A stretch of DNA of 64,000 bases from contig NZ_JAUSXL010000002.1 of assembly GCF_030815975.1 (NCBI RefSeq), forward strand, positions 372,001 through 436,000, read 5' to 3'. Shown one piece after another: positions 16,431 through 25,052 of this stretch. Each line of letters starts with the position of its first letter. Within the stretch, counting starts at the first letter, position 1. The position numbers were made by a program, and so were the translations under genes. A model generated the notes under the pieces. That model ran no database searches. It saw only the letters and a list, made by a program, of their open reading frames with translations, and was not told the origin of the DNA. This DNA is from Variovorax paradoxus. Lineage in GTDB: Bacteria; Pseudomonadota; Gammaproteobacteria; Burkholderiales; Burkholderiaceae_C.

Positions 16431-17482
16431 TGCTCCACCTCGTCTTCTTCCTCTTCGGAGTGCGCGGCCATGAACGACCGCAGCATGAGCACCGGGATCA
16501 GCAGGCTGAACACGATCACGTCCTTCAGCGCTCCGCTCCAGAACGAGGCAAAGCTCTCCACCACGCCGACCGCGAGCGCGCCCACGGCTGTCATCGGGTA
16601 GCTCACGAGCCCGCCGATGATCGCGGCCACGAAGGCCTTCAGGCCAATGATGAAGCCCGAGTCGTAATACATGGTGGTCACCGGCGCGATCAGCACGCCG
16701 ATGAGCCCGGCCAGCAGCGAGGCGCAGCCATAGGCCAGCAGCGCCGTGCGCACCGGCCGGATGCCGACCAGCCGCGCGCCCACCCGGTTCACGGCCGTGG
16801 CGCGCAACGCCTTGCCCGCCACCGTGCGCTCGAACACCAGGAAGAACAGGCCGCTCAGCACGATGGCCGCGCCCACCATCAGCACCACCTGGCCACTGAC
16901 CGTGAAGCCGTCGCCCAGCGTGAACACGGCGCTGGTGAGCGGCGTGGTGCGCGAGCCTTCGGGGCCGAAGAACAGGAGGCCCAGGCCCGACAGCAGGAAG
17001 TGCAGCGCCAGCGACACGATCAGCAGCACCAGCACCGAGGCATCCGCGATCGGCTGGAACACCACCCGCGCGAGCAACGGCGCAATGGGCACCACCAGCA
17101 GCACCGCTACGGCAATGTGCACCGCCACCGGCACGCCGGGCCGCGCCGCCAGCCATGCCAGCAGGCATGGGATGGCGGGCAGCACGCCCCACATCAGCAG
17201 CGCCTTGGGAACACGTGCGGACTCGCCGCGCCGCAGCAGGCTGCCGATTTCCGTCGCCAGGGCGAGCGCCGCGAGCACCGCGACCATGCCGATGGTCGGC
17301 GGCACGCGGCCGGTCTCGAAGGCCGCGAGCGACAGCGCCGCGAAGGCCGCGATGTCGCCGAACGGCACGAACACCACCCGCGTGACGGAAAAAATCAAGA
17401 CCAGCCCGAGCCCGGCCAGCAGATAGACGGCACCGTTGGCCAGGCCATCGGTGACGAGAATCAGCGCCACGTCCCATGTCAT
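16427..17482 (-). CDS. livH: Branched-chain amino acid-type ABC permease, LivH
   Basis: A 351-residue polytopic membrane protein with about eight to ten hydrophobic segments. Family motifs include GLANGAVYLLAGLGLVLIF near the N-terminus, NRVGARLVGIRP before the coupling region, and GLKAFVAAIIGGLVSYPMTA near the C-terminus. The tail is strongly acidic (EEEEDEVEQ). It pairs with the LivM half of the fused protein encoded next, with a 4-bp gene overlap. Substrate identity is not readable, but the gene sits inside the aromatic-acid locus rather than with amino acid genes. Confidence 0.93.
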   Translation of the reverse strand: MTWDVALILVTDGLANGAVYLLAGLGLVLIFSVTRVVFVPFGDIAAFAALSLAAFETGRVPPTIGMVAVLAALALATEIGSLLRRGESARVPKALLMWGVLPAIPCLLAWLAARPGVPVAVHIAVAVLLVVPIAPLLARVVFQPIADASVLVLLIVSLALHFLLSGLGLLFFGPEGSRTTPLTSAVFTLGDGFTVSGQVVLMVGAAIVLSGLFFLVFERTVAGKALRATAVNRVGARLVGIRPVRTALLAYGCASLLAGLIGVLIAPVTTMYYDSGFIIGLKAFVAAIIGGLVSYPMTAVGALAVGVVESFASFWSGALKDVIVFSLLIPVLMLRSFMAAHSEEEEDEVEQ

Positions 17483-17525
17483 AGAAAAGCCTCTCGGGGA
17501 ATCATCGTCATCGGCATGAGGCGGT

Positions 17526-18689
17526 TCAAGGTGCGAGCTTCCATTGGCCGTTGTCGAGCTTGACGATCACGCGGGCGCGCTCGTCCACGCCGTAGAGGCT
17601 GCCGGGCTTGAAGCTGTAGACGCCGTGCGTGCCCACCACTTCCTTCGTGCTGAAGATGGCATCGCGCAGCGCGACGCGGAATTCCGCCGTGCCTGGCTCG
17701 GCCTTCTTCATTGCGCGCGAGGCGGCATCGGCAAACACCAGCCAGCCGTCGAAGGAATAGGCCGAGAACGCATCGCCGGTGGGTGCGTTGTTGACCTTCT
17801 GGAATACGGCGCGGAAATCGGTCGCGATCTTCTTCGTCGGATGATCGTCCGGCAGCTGCTCGGCCACGATCACCGGGCCGGTGGGCATCAGCGCGTTCTG
17901 CCCCGAGGCGGCGACCACGCGCACGAAGTCCGGATTGATCAGCCCGTGCTGGCCGTACACGCCGCCCTTGTAGCCGCGCTCCTGCAGCGCAAGGAACGGC
18001 AGCGCGCCCGGCGTGCCGGCGCCGCCGGTCATGACCGCGTCGGGCCTGAGCGCGACGATCTTCAGCACCTGCCCCGTCACCGAAGCATCGGCGCGCGCAT
18101 AGCGCTCGTTGCTCACCACCTTGATGCCGGCCTCGGGCGCGGCCTTCATCAGTGCGTTGTAGACCAGGTCGCCCCACGCATCGGTGAAGCCGATGTAGCC
18201 CACGGTCTTGACATTGTTGCGCTTCATGCGCTCGACCACCGCGTCGATCATCAGCTGCGTGGGCTGCGCCACCGTCATGACCCACGGGTTCTCGCTCGCG
18301 TCGAGCAGGATGGGGGTGAGGCCGATCATCGGCACCTTGGCTTCCTTGCCCACCTGCGCCATGGCAATGGCGGCCGGCACGCCCGAAGTGCCCATCAGCA
18401 CATCGACCTTGTCCTCCTCGATCAGCTTGCGCGCATTGCGCCCGGCGGTGGTCGGATCGGAGCCGTCGTCCAGCACGATGAGCTGTACCTTGCGGCCGTT
18501 GACTTCCGGCTTGTAGGCCAGCGCGGCCTGCATGCCCTTGGCGTAGGGCACGCCCAGCGAGGAGTTCGGCCCCGAGAGCGACACGCTCAGCCCGACCTTG
18601 AGGTCGGCCGCGAACGCGCTCGCAACACCACAGGCGGTCAGCGCCGCGGCGAGTGCGCCGCGCGTCAAGGTCAGCATCAGGCTCTTCAT
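17526..18689 (-). CDS. ABC transporter periplasmic binding protein (paralog 3 of 3)
   Basis: A 387-residue type I periplasmic binding protein. Signal peptide residues 1-28 end ASAFA/AD, and the mature protein begins DLKVGLSVSLSGPNSSLG. Landmarks shared with the other two paralogs are LDDGSDPTTAGRNARKLIEEDKVD, YIGFTDAWGDL, NERYARADASVTGQVLKIVALRPDAV and the C-terminal NGQWKL. It directly precedes livH, so it is probably the cognate protein of the importer. In the Variovorax iad locus one of several IadK proteins binds IAA; which of the three that is cannot be told here. Confidence 0.9.
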   Translation of the reverse strand: MKSLMLTLTRGALAAALTACGVASAFAADLKVGLSVSLSGPNSSLGVPYAKGMQAALAYKPEVNGRKVQLIVLDDGSDPTTAGRNARKLIEEDKVDVLMGTSGVPAAIAMAQVGKEAKVPMIGLTPILLDASENPWVMTVAQPTQLMIDAVVERMKRNNVKTVGYIGFTDAWGDLVYNALMKAAPEAGIKVVSNERYARADASVTGQVLKIVALRPDAVMTGGAGTPGALPFLALQERGYKGGVYGQHGLINPDFVRVVAASGQNALMPTGPVIVAEQLPDDHPTKKIATDFRAVFQKVNNAPTGDAFSAYSFDGWLVFADAASRAMKKAEPGTAEFRVALRDAIFSTKEVVGTHGVYSFKPGSLYGVDERARVIVKLDNGQWKLAP

Positions 18690-18729
18690 GTCGTAGCTCC
18701 GGTGAGGATGGATGGAATGAACGGGAAAC

Positions 18730-19197
18730 TCAGATGAACAACTGGATCGCCGGCAGCGCGCGTGCAGCATTGAGCAGGTCGATACGCTTTTCGCGGATGG
18801 CCCAGCCCGTGGACGTGCGCACGAGGTGGTGGCGGGCGGTGCCGGTCAGAAGGACCTGGCTTTCGCCACGCGCTTCGATGTAAAGGAACGGCGTGCGCAG
18901 GCGCACTGCATCGCTCGTCTCTTCCTCGATGCGCAAAGGCTGCAGCACGTGCTGGCAGTGGCTCGCAGGGTGCTGCGAATGCGCGCGCGGGTTTTTCAGG
19001 CGATCGACGCGCAGCTGCAGCAGCAACCGGTCTTCATACGCCAGCGAGTTGTGCGAGAACGGGTCGGCCTGAGCGACACCGAGCAGCGGCACCCAGTAGT
19101 GGCCGTCGCCGGCAAAGAGGGCCAGCCAGTCGTCGAAGCGCCGCTCGTCGAGCAGCGCGGCCTCATGGGCCACGAAATCGCGCGGGTCGCGGTTCAT
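18730..19197 (-). CDS. Aromatic-ring-hydroxylating dioxygenase beta subunit (second pair)
   Basis: A 155-residue small subunit of a Rieske oxygenase with the SnoaL-like/cystatin fold. Conserved features are LDERRFDDWLALFAGDGHYWVPL at the N-terminus (shown as one run only in part: the DDWLALF/YWVPL core), HNSLAYEDRLLLQLRVDRL, and the closing RIDLLNAARALPAIQLFI. The start at 19197 overlaps the alpha-subunit stop by 4 bp. It is homologous to the beta subunit at 29245-29733, with the same ending (ALPAxQLFI). Confidence 0.9.
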   Translation of the reverse strand: MNRDPRDFVAHEAALLDERRFDDWLALFAGDGHYWVPLLGVAQADPFSHNSLAYEDRLLLQLRVDRLKNPRAHSQHPASHCQHVLQPLRIEEETSDAVRLRTPFLYIEARGESQVLLTGTARHHLVRTSTGWAIREKRIDLLNAARALPAIQLFI

Positions 19198-20519
19198 GCC
19201 GCGGCCTCCATGCCCGCCACCATCGACTTCGCCCAGGCGCGGAACTGGTTGCGCATGAGCAATTCGTTGGTGCCGTTGGTGGTGAGGGTGGGTTGCGTGA
19301 GTTCGGCCGGATCGTAGTTGCGGTGCAGGCTCACCCATTCGTTGCCGCCCGCGCGCAGGCCCTGCTGGATGCTCTCGAACAGATGCACATCGTCGTGCGC
19401 GACCACCGACATCGGCGAGAACACGAGCCGGTTGTAGCTCATCGCGCGCTCGAACAGCAGCGCCGGCGCACCGGCCGCACGGAAGCTCCAGGCCTCGATC
19501 AGCGTGCGGTTCGCGGCCAGCGGGCGGATCACGCGGATCGCCTGCGGCGAGCCCTTGACCGAGAGGCTCGGATAGAAGACCGAGTTCTGCGGCGATCGCT
19601 GCAGGATCTCGGCTGCGCGCTCCTCACCATGCGCGGAGCGCATCGCGGCCTCGTACTCGGGCAGCTGCGCATAGTTGGAATGGATGCTGAAGTTCACGCC
19701 GAGCACGCTGTGCCCGTTGGCGAACACCCGCCCGCCCATCTTGTCGAAGAACTCGTAGCCCGAGCCGAAGGGCAGGATCTGCTCCATTGCCATCGGCTTG
19801 GGATCGGAAGGCGCGTGACCTTCCCACAGCGCCTCGGCCGCCTTGGTGGCCGATTCGTGCGTCGACATCGGGTGCACCGTGTCGTTGATGTTCTCCAAGT
19901 ACATCTTCCAGTTGCAGTGGACGATGTTGCGCAGCACGCCGCCACCGACAGTGAGCTTGCCCTCGGGCGAACGGTCGACCATGTTGTCGATGGCGCCGAG
20001 CACTTCGCCGAAGTAGTCCTCGAACGAGGGTCCGCTGTCCGCGAGCCGCACGAACACGAAGTCGCGGTAGACCTTCACATGCTTCACCACCGAGAGCCCC
20101 TGGCCCGAATCGCAGGCCCTGAGCTGCGTGCCTTCGTAGCCGCTCTTCAGCGGCACGCCGAGCGGCGCACCATCGAGCTTGTAGGTCCAGGCGTGGTAGG
20201 GGCAGCGGAAGAAGCGGCCGGCGTTGCCGCACTCGTCCGTCACCAGCTGCGTGCCCTTGTGGGCGCAGCGGTTGTACATGACATGCACCGCGCCGTCGGG
20301 CTGCCGCACCATCAGGAGCGGCCGGCCCGCGATGTCCTGCGCCACGAAGTCGCCCGGCTCCGGCACCTGGCTCGCATGGCCGAGATAGATCCAGATGTTC
20401 GCGAACAGATGCTCCTGTTCGAGCGCGAAGATTTCCTCGCTCAGGTACAGGTCGCGGTGCACGCGGTCGTCCTGCACGAGCGCGGCGACGCGGTCCGGAT
20501 GATGGAGGTAGCTGCTCAT
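19194..20519 (-). CDS. Rieske aromatic-ring-hydroxylating dioxygenase alpha subunit (second pair)
   Basis: A 441-residue alpha subunit. The Rieske cluster ligands are in RCAHKG (residues ~83-88) and RCPYHAW (~103-109). The mononuclear iron site is NDTVHPMSTHE (residues ~213-223) with its carboxylate further on. It is a clear paralog of the alpha subunit at 29733-31046: identical blocks include DRVHRDLY, EQEH, IAGRPL, NRCAHKG, FFRCPYHAWT and NEWVSLHRNYDP. It has no reductase gene of its own, so it probably takes electrons from the reductase at 31067-32059. Its substrate may be a later pathway intermediate or another arylacetate. Confidence 0.9.
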   Translation of the reverse strand: MSSYLHHPDRVAALVQDDRVHRDLYLSEEIFALEQEHLFANIWIYLGHASQVPEPGDFVAQDIAGRPLLMVRQPDGAVHVMYNRCAHKGTQLVTDECGNAGRFFRCPYHAWTYKLDGAPLGVPLKSGYEGTQLRACDSGQGLSVVKHVKVYRDFVFVRLADSGPSFEDYFGEVLGAIDNMVDRSPEGKLTVGGGVLRNIVHCNWKMYLENINDTVHPMSTHESATKAAEALWEGHAPSDPKPMAMEQILPFGSGYEFFDKMGGRVFANGHSVLGVNFSIHSNYAQLPEYEAAMRSAHGEERAAEILQRSPQNSVFYPSLSVKGSPQAIRVIRPLAANRTLIEAWSFRAAGAPALLFERAMSYNRLVFSPMSVVAHDDVHLFESIQQGLRAGGNEWVSLHRNYDPAELTQPTLTTNGTNELLMRNQFRAWAKSMVAGMEAAA

Positions 20520-20540
20520 CGGCGTGGGCTCAGACAGTTG

Positions 20541-21686
20541 TCAGGGAACCAGCTTCCACTGGCCCTTGTTCATCTGCACGATCACCACGCCGCGCTGGTC
20601 GGAGCCGTAGCGGTCGTCGGGCTTGAAGCTGTAGATGCCATGCGTGCCCACCAGCTCGCGGGTGGCCACGATGGCGTCGCGCAGCGCCGTGCGGTACTGC
20701 GGCGTGCCGGGCTCGCCCTTAGTGCGCGAGGCCGCATCGGCCAGCAGCAAGTAGGCGTCGTAGGTGTAGGACGAGAAGGCGTCGGTCGGCACCGCGCCGT
20801 TGACCTTCTGGTAGGCGTTGCGAAAGCCCATCGATACCTTCTTGATCGGGTTGCTGTCGGGCAGCTGGTCGGCCACCAGCACGGGACCGCTCGGAACCTG
20901 CAGGCCTTCGATGGAGGCACCGCCCACGCGCACGAAGTCGGCATTGATGAGGCCGTGCGTGCCGTAGATCCTGCCCTTGTAGCCGCGCTCGGCGAGCGCG
21001 ATGTAGGGCAGCGCTCCCGGCGTGCCCGAGTTGCCGGCGAACACCGCATCGGGCCGCTGCGCCACGATCTTGAGCACCTGCCCTGCCACCGACGAATCGC
21101 TGCGCGCATAGCGCTCGTTCGCCACCACCTTGATGCCGGCCTTCTCGGCGCTCTTCACGAGCGAGTCGTAGGCCAGGTCGCCCAGCGCATCGGAAAAGCC
21201 GATGAAGGCCACCGTCTTCACGCCGGACTTCTGCATGCGCTCGACCACGCCCGCGACCATGAGCGGGAATGGCTGCGACACGGTCACGGTCCATGCGCCT
21301 TCGGGGCCGGGGATGGTGACCGGCGTGGGCGAGATCAGCGGCGTGTTGAGTTCGCGCGCCACCGAGGCAATGGCCATCGCCCCCGGCACGCCCGATGTGC
21401 CGATCAGCACGTCGACCTTGTCTTCCACCACCAGCTTGCGCGCGTTGCGGCCGGCGGTGGTGGGGTCGGAGGCGTCGTCGAGCACGATCAGCTGGACCTT
21501 GCGGCCGCCGATTTCCGGATGCTCGGCAATGGCGGCGCGAATGCCCTTTTCATACGGCACACCCAATGCAGCGACCGGGCCGGAGAGCGAGCTGATGAAG
21601 CCGATCTTGAGGTCGGCCGCCGTCGCTTGTGCGGCCGCCAGTGCTACTGCGGTGAGGCTCAGGATTCGGATGAGGTTCTGTTTCAT
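20541..21686 (-). CDS. ABC transporter periplasmic binding protein (paralog 2 of 3)
   Basis: A 381-residue binding protein with signal peptide residues 1-23 (ending QATA/AD) and mature start DLKIGFISSLSGPVAALG. It shares nearly all landmark blocks with its paralogs (LDDASDPTTAGRNARKL, NERYARSDSSVAGQVLKIVA, GTHGLINADFVRVGGAS, NKGQWKLVP). No transporter genes adjoin it; it lies after the second dioxygenase pair in transcription order reversed, so LivHMGF is its likely partner. In the Variovorax iad locus the protein named IadK2 binds IAA, and by gene order this could be it (inference). Confidence 0.88.
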   Translation of the reverse strand: MKQNLIRILSLTAVALAAAQATAADLKIGFISSLSGPVAALGVPYEKGIRAAIAEHPEIGGRKVQLIVLDDASDPTTAGRNARKLVVEDKVDVLIGTSGVPGAMAIASVARELNTPLISPTPVTIPGPEGAWTVTVSQPFPLMVAGVVERMQKSGVKTVAFIGFSDALGDLAYDSLVKSAEKAGIKVVANERYARSDSSVAGQVLKIVAQRPDAVFAGNSGTPGALPYIALAERGYKGRIYGTHGLINADFVRVGGASIEGLQVPSGPVLVADQLPDSNPIKKVSMGFRNAYQKVNGAVPTDAFSSYTYDAYLLLADAASRTKGEPGTPQYRTALRDAIVATRELVGTHGIYSFKPDDRYGSDQRGVVIVQMNKGQWKLVP

Positions 21687-21740
21687 TGTTGCGGCTCCGG
21701 CTTGTGGTGTTGCGTTGAGGTGCTTGCGTTCTTGTTCGGA

Positions 21741-22032
21741 GCGCTGCTGTTCGGGGTGCTGTTATTCAGGGCGTGTGCACAGGCCACCGGGTACTCCCCT
21801 CCGCGAATGTCCCCCGGCCTGCGGCCTCCTCCTTTATTTCGCTGCGGGGAGCACCCGATGCCCTGTGCACCTGGACACGCTGCTGGTGTACTGCTGATCA
21901 ACGACGGCTCTGTCCAACGCTCCCGTCGATGGGGTGCCTTGCGCAGCGAAATCAAGGGGGAGGCCGCAGGCCGGAGGACATTCGCGGAGCAAGGTACCCC
22001 GTCGGGCGGGAGCGCGCCCTGAACAGCAGCGC
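21741..22032. repeat. Inverted pair of ~72-bp hairpin units filling a 388-bp gap
   Basis: The longest gene-free stretch here (21687-22074). Unit 1 is 21788-21860 and unit 2 is 21929-22002 on the opposite strand. They share the core CTCCGCGAATGTCC, CGGCCTGCGGCCTCC and TTTCGCTGCG. Weaker similarity extends out to 21741 and 22032 (GCGCTGCTGTTC, AGGGCG). Each unit can fold on itself: GGGTACTCCCC pairs with GGGGAGCACCC in unit 1, and GGGTACCTTGC with GCAAGGCACCC in unit 2. The stems differ in sequence but keep pairing. The 68 bp between units have no recognisable content. No coding region is supported. Confidence 0.8.
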
Positions 22033-22074
22033 ACTTCAAACACAACGCGACGAACAAAAAGACAAGCCGTCATT

Positions 22075-23241
22075 TCAGGGAACCAGCTTCCACTGCCCCT
22101 TCTCGAGCTTCACGACAACGCGCGACCGTTCATCGGAACCGTAGCGGTCCGTCGGCTTGAAGTTGTAGACCGAGTGCGTGCCCACCAGCTCCTTGGTGCT
22201 CACGATGGCGTCGCGCAACGCGAGCCGGAACTGCGGCGTGCCCGGCTCGGCCTTGGTGGCGAGCGCGCGCTGGGCCGCATCGAGGTACAGCAGCCAGGCG
22301 TCGAAGGTGTAGGCCGAGAACGCATCGGTCGGCGGCGCGCCATTGGCCTTCTGGTAGGCCGCGCGGAAGTCCATCGACACCTTGCGGATCGGGTTTTCGC
22401 TCGGCAGCTGCTCGGCCACGATCACCGGGCCGGTGGGCGCCAGCAGGCCTTCGACCGACGCACCGCCCACACGCACGAAGTCCGGGTTGATCAGCGCATG
22501 CATGCCGTAGATCTGGCCCTTGTAGCCACGCTCCGCGAGCGCCAGGTAAGGCAGCGCACCCGGCGTGCCCGAGGTGCCGGTGATCACCGCGTCGGGACGC
22601 AGCGCCACGATCTTCAGCACCTGGCCGGTCACCGACGAATCGGCGCGCGCATAGCGCTCGTTCGACACGATCTTGATGCCCGCCGGCTCCGCGCTCTTCT
22701 GCAGCGCGTCGTACACCAGGTCGCCCCAGGCGTCGGAGAAACCGATGTAGCCGACCGTCTTCACGCCCGACTTCTTCATGCGCTCGACCACCGCGCTCAC
22801 CATCAACGGTGCGGGCTGCGGCAGCGTCACCATCCATGCGCCCTCTTCGCCCGGCAGATTGGCGTTGGCAATCGAGATCAGCGGCGTCTTCGTCTCGCGC
22901 GCCACGCCGGCAATGGCCAGCGCGCCGGGCGAACCAGCCGTGCCGATGATCACGTCGACCTTGTCCTCGTCGATCATCTTGCGAGCATTGCGCGCGGCCG
23001 TGGACGGGTCGGAGGCGTCGTCGAGCTGCACCAGCTGGATCTTGCGGCCGCCGATGTCGGCCTTGTAGGCGATCGCGGCCTTCATGCCCTTTTCGTAGGG
23101 AATGCCGAGCGACGACACAGGCCCCGACAGCGACGTGATGAAGCCGACCTTGAGGTCGGCCGCCCATGCGCCCGCGGTGCTCAGCGCAGCGAAGGCCGCG
23201 GCAATGCCCGCGATGGCACGGAATCGGTTCAGGACTTTCAT
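22075..23241 (-). CDS. ABC transporter periplasmic binding protein (paralog 1 of 3)
   Basis: A 388-residue binding protein. The signal peptide (residues 1-28) ends GAWA/AD and the mature start is DLKVGFITSLSGPVSSLG. It is strongly similar along its length to the proteins encoded at 20541 and 17526 (YEKGMKAAIAYKADIGGRKI, NERYARADSSVTGQVLKIVA, EKGQWKLVP). The ATG at 23241 is preferred over a longer frame that overlaps the preceding SDR. It is the binding protein closest to the core iad-type genes. Confidence 0.9.
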   Translation of the reverse strand: MKVLNRFRAIAGIAAAFAALSTAGAWAADLKVGFITSLSGPVSSLGIPYEKGMKAAIAYKADIGGRKIQLVQLDDASDPSTAARNARKMIDEDKVDVIIGTAGSPGALAIAGVARETKTPLISIANANLPGEEGAWMVTLPQPAPLMVSAVVERMKKSGVKTVGYIGFSDAWGDLVYDALQKSAEPAGIKIVSNERYARADSSVTGQVLKIVALRPDAVITGTSGTPGALPYLALAERGYKGQIYGMHALINPDFVRVGGASVEGLLAPTGPVIVAEQLPSENPIRKVSMDFRAAYQKANGAPPTDAFSAYTFDAWLLYLDAAQRALATKAEPGTPQFRLALRDAIVSTKELVGTHSVYNFKPTDRYGSDERSRVVVKLEKGQWKLVP

Positions 23242-23296
23242 GGCGATGCTCCAGGGGAAGTGATGTTTTTGAACGGAACGAAACGAACGCTGAAAA

Positions 23297-24032
23297 CTAG
23301 AGCGCCAGGCTGCCGACGCTGGTGCCGCCGCAGACGTAGAGCACCTGCCCGGTGATGAAGCTGCTGCCCGCGTCGGCGAAGAAACGCACGGCGCGTGCCA
23401 CGTCGGCCGATTCGCCGAGGCGCTTGACGGGCACAGAAGCCGCCAGCGCGCGTTCCTTCTCGCTGCCGGCCTCGACCACGTCGTAGAACATGTCGGTGCG
23501 GATCGGGGCCCGGCGCCACCACGTTGACCGTGATGCCGTCCGCGGCGAGTTCGAGCGCCCAGGTGCGCGCCATGCCCAGCATGCCGGCCTTGGTGGCCGA
23601 ATAACTGGTGCGTGTGGCCAGGCCCAGCGCGGCGCGCGACGACAGCAGCACGATGCGGCCGAAGCACTGCGCACGCATGGCGGGCAACGCGCCCTGCACC
23701 AGCTGGATCGCGCAGCCCAGGTGCAGGTCGACCAGTGCGTCGAGGTCGTCGAGCTTCACTTCAGGCAGCAGGGCCGCGCGAATCACGCCCGCGTTGTGCA
23801 CGATGGTCGTCGGCGAAAAACGCTCGGCCAGTTCGCGCACCGCCTCGCCGGTCGCGGCGCGGTCGCTCAGGTCGACCTCGATGCTGTGCAGCTTCGGATG
23901 GTCGATCCCGGCCTTGCGGCGCGCGAGCGAGACCACCTCGTAGCCCTGTGCAAGCAGGTCTTCGCAGATCGCCTTGCCGATGCCGGCGCTGCCACCAGTG
24001 ACGGCCGCAACCCTGGACGCTGCGCCGTTCAT
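23297..24032 (-). pseudogene. SDR family oxidoreductase, frame broken by one extra base
   Basis: Reading from 24032, MNGAASRVAAVTGGSAGIG starts a normal SDR with catalytic Ser (LLSSRAA) and YSATK. Just after NVVAPG the frame fails. The continuation PIRTDMFYDVVEAG, ending GQVLYVCGGTSVGSLAL, is in another frame. The total of 736 nt is one more than a multiple of three, and the excess base lies in the run of four G residues at 23505-23508 (CCCC on the coding strand). Without it the product is an ordinary ~244-residue SDR. It is either a recent mutation or a sequencing error. By gene order it would be the J-position gene of an iad-type operon (inference). Confidence 0.8.
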
Positions 24033-24051
24033 GCGCATTCCCCTTGTCTTG

Positions 24052-24150
24052 CCCCCTCTCCCGCTCGCGGGAGAGGGTTGGGGTGAGGGTGACCCCTGCG
24101 ACCTTCGCAAGCCCCCTCATCCCCCGCCTTCTCCCGCACGCGGGAGAAGG
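24052..24150. repeat. Inverted pair of REP-type elements
   Basis: REP 1 (24052-24092) is CCCTCTCCCGC/GCGGGAGAGGG with tail TTGGGGTGAGGG. REP 2 (24112-24150) is the opposite-strand version, CCTTCTCCCGC/GCGGGAGAAGG with CCCTCATCCCC before it. The stems carry a matching C-to-T and G-to-A difference, so pairing is kept. This is the widespread GGGTGAGGG-type REP family. The pair fills the gap between the cyclase and SDR genes and may affect mRNA stability. Confidence 0.85.
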
Positions 24151-24177
24151 AGCCAAAGCCAATGCGACCACGGCGAG

Positions 24178-24990
24178 TCATAGCGACGCCCCCACCAGCG
24201 CCAGCACCCGCAGCGGGCTGCCGCTGCCCTTCTCGATCTTGAGCGGCGGGCAGATCAGCACGGCGCCGGCCGGCGGCAGCAGGTCGAGGTTGCTCAGGCA
24301 CTGCAACCCATAGCGCCCCGCGCCGTGCATGTAGTAGTGGCATGGATACGGCGGGCGCAGGTGATAGCCCTGCCCGGCATCGGTGCCGATGGCCTCGGAG
24401 CCGAAGCCCAGCACATCGCGCTGCTCGACCAGGAAGCGCACGGCCTCGGTGCTCGGGCCGGGCGTGTGCTGGCCGGTCTCGTCGAAGTTCTGGTAGGCCT
24501 CGGGATCGCTGCGCTTGGACCAGTCGGTGCGCATCAGCACCCACGCGTCCTTCGGGATGCGGCCGTGCGCGGCTTCGTAGCGCTCGATGTCGGCCACGCT
24601 CAGCAGGTAGTCGTCGTTGGCCTGCACGTCGGCCGAGCAGTCGATCACGCAGGCCGGCGCGACGAAGTTCTGCACCGGAATGGTGTCGACCGAGTTGTTC
24701 GGCAGGTCGCGTCCCGAGATCCAGTGGATCGGCGCGTCGAAGTGTGTGCCGGTGTGCTCGCCGCAGGAAAAATTGTTCCAGTACCAGCCCGGGCCGCGCT
24801 CGTCGTACTTCGACACTTCCTCGATGCGGAAAGGCCAGCACTGGCCCATCTCGGGCGGCAGCGCGATCTGCGGAAACTCGGGCGTGAGCGTCTGCGTGAG
24901 ATCGATCACGCGGATGCGGCCGCTGGCCATGGCGGTCACGAGGCCGCCGAGGATTTCGGCGGCGGACATCGATTCGGTGGTTTTCGTCAT
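24178..24990 (-). CDS. Metal-dependent cyclase-family hydrolase, probable isatin hydrolase
   Basis: A 270-residue protein of the cyclase (kynurenine formamidase/isatin hydrolase) family. The metal-binding motif HTGTHFDAPIHW (HxGTHxDxPxH) is at about residues 82-93. Isatin hydrolases of this family open isatin to isatinate using manganese. In an auxin-degrading locus isatin is an expected intermediate, so this role fits better than formylkynurenine hydrolysis, but sequence alone cannot separate them. The start at 24990 excludes an unlikely N-terminal extension in repeat DNA. Flanked by REP elements (downstream) and a dispersed repeat (upstream). Confidence 0.82.
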   Translation of the reverse strand: MTKTTESMSAAEILGGLVTAMASGRIRVIDLTQTLTPEFPQIALPPEMGQCWPFRIEEVSKYDERGPGWYWNNFSCGEHTGTHFDAPIHWISGRDLPNNSVDTIPVQNFVAPACVIDCSADVQANDDYLLSVADIERYEAAHGRIPKDAWVLMRTDWSKRSDPEAYQNFDETGQHTPGPSTEAVRFLVEQRDVLGFGSEAIGTDAGQGYHLRPPYPCHYYMHGAGRYGLQCLSNLDLLPPAGAVLICPPLKIEKGSGSPLRVLALVGASL

Positions 24991-25052
24991 TTCATTCTCC
25001 GATCTCTGTTCCAGGAACACCGCGGAACCGGCTTTGCCGGGCCGCTGGTGTT

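Noticed and set aside
19293..22022. A 909-codon open frame on the plus strand across the second dioxygenase and a binding-protein gene
   Set aside because: It is antisense to clear Rieske and binding-protein genes, has a His/Arg/Gly-rich composition typical of high-GC shadow frames, and shows no domain.
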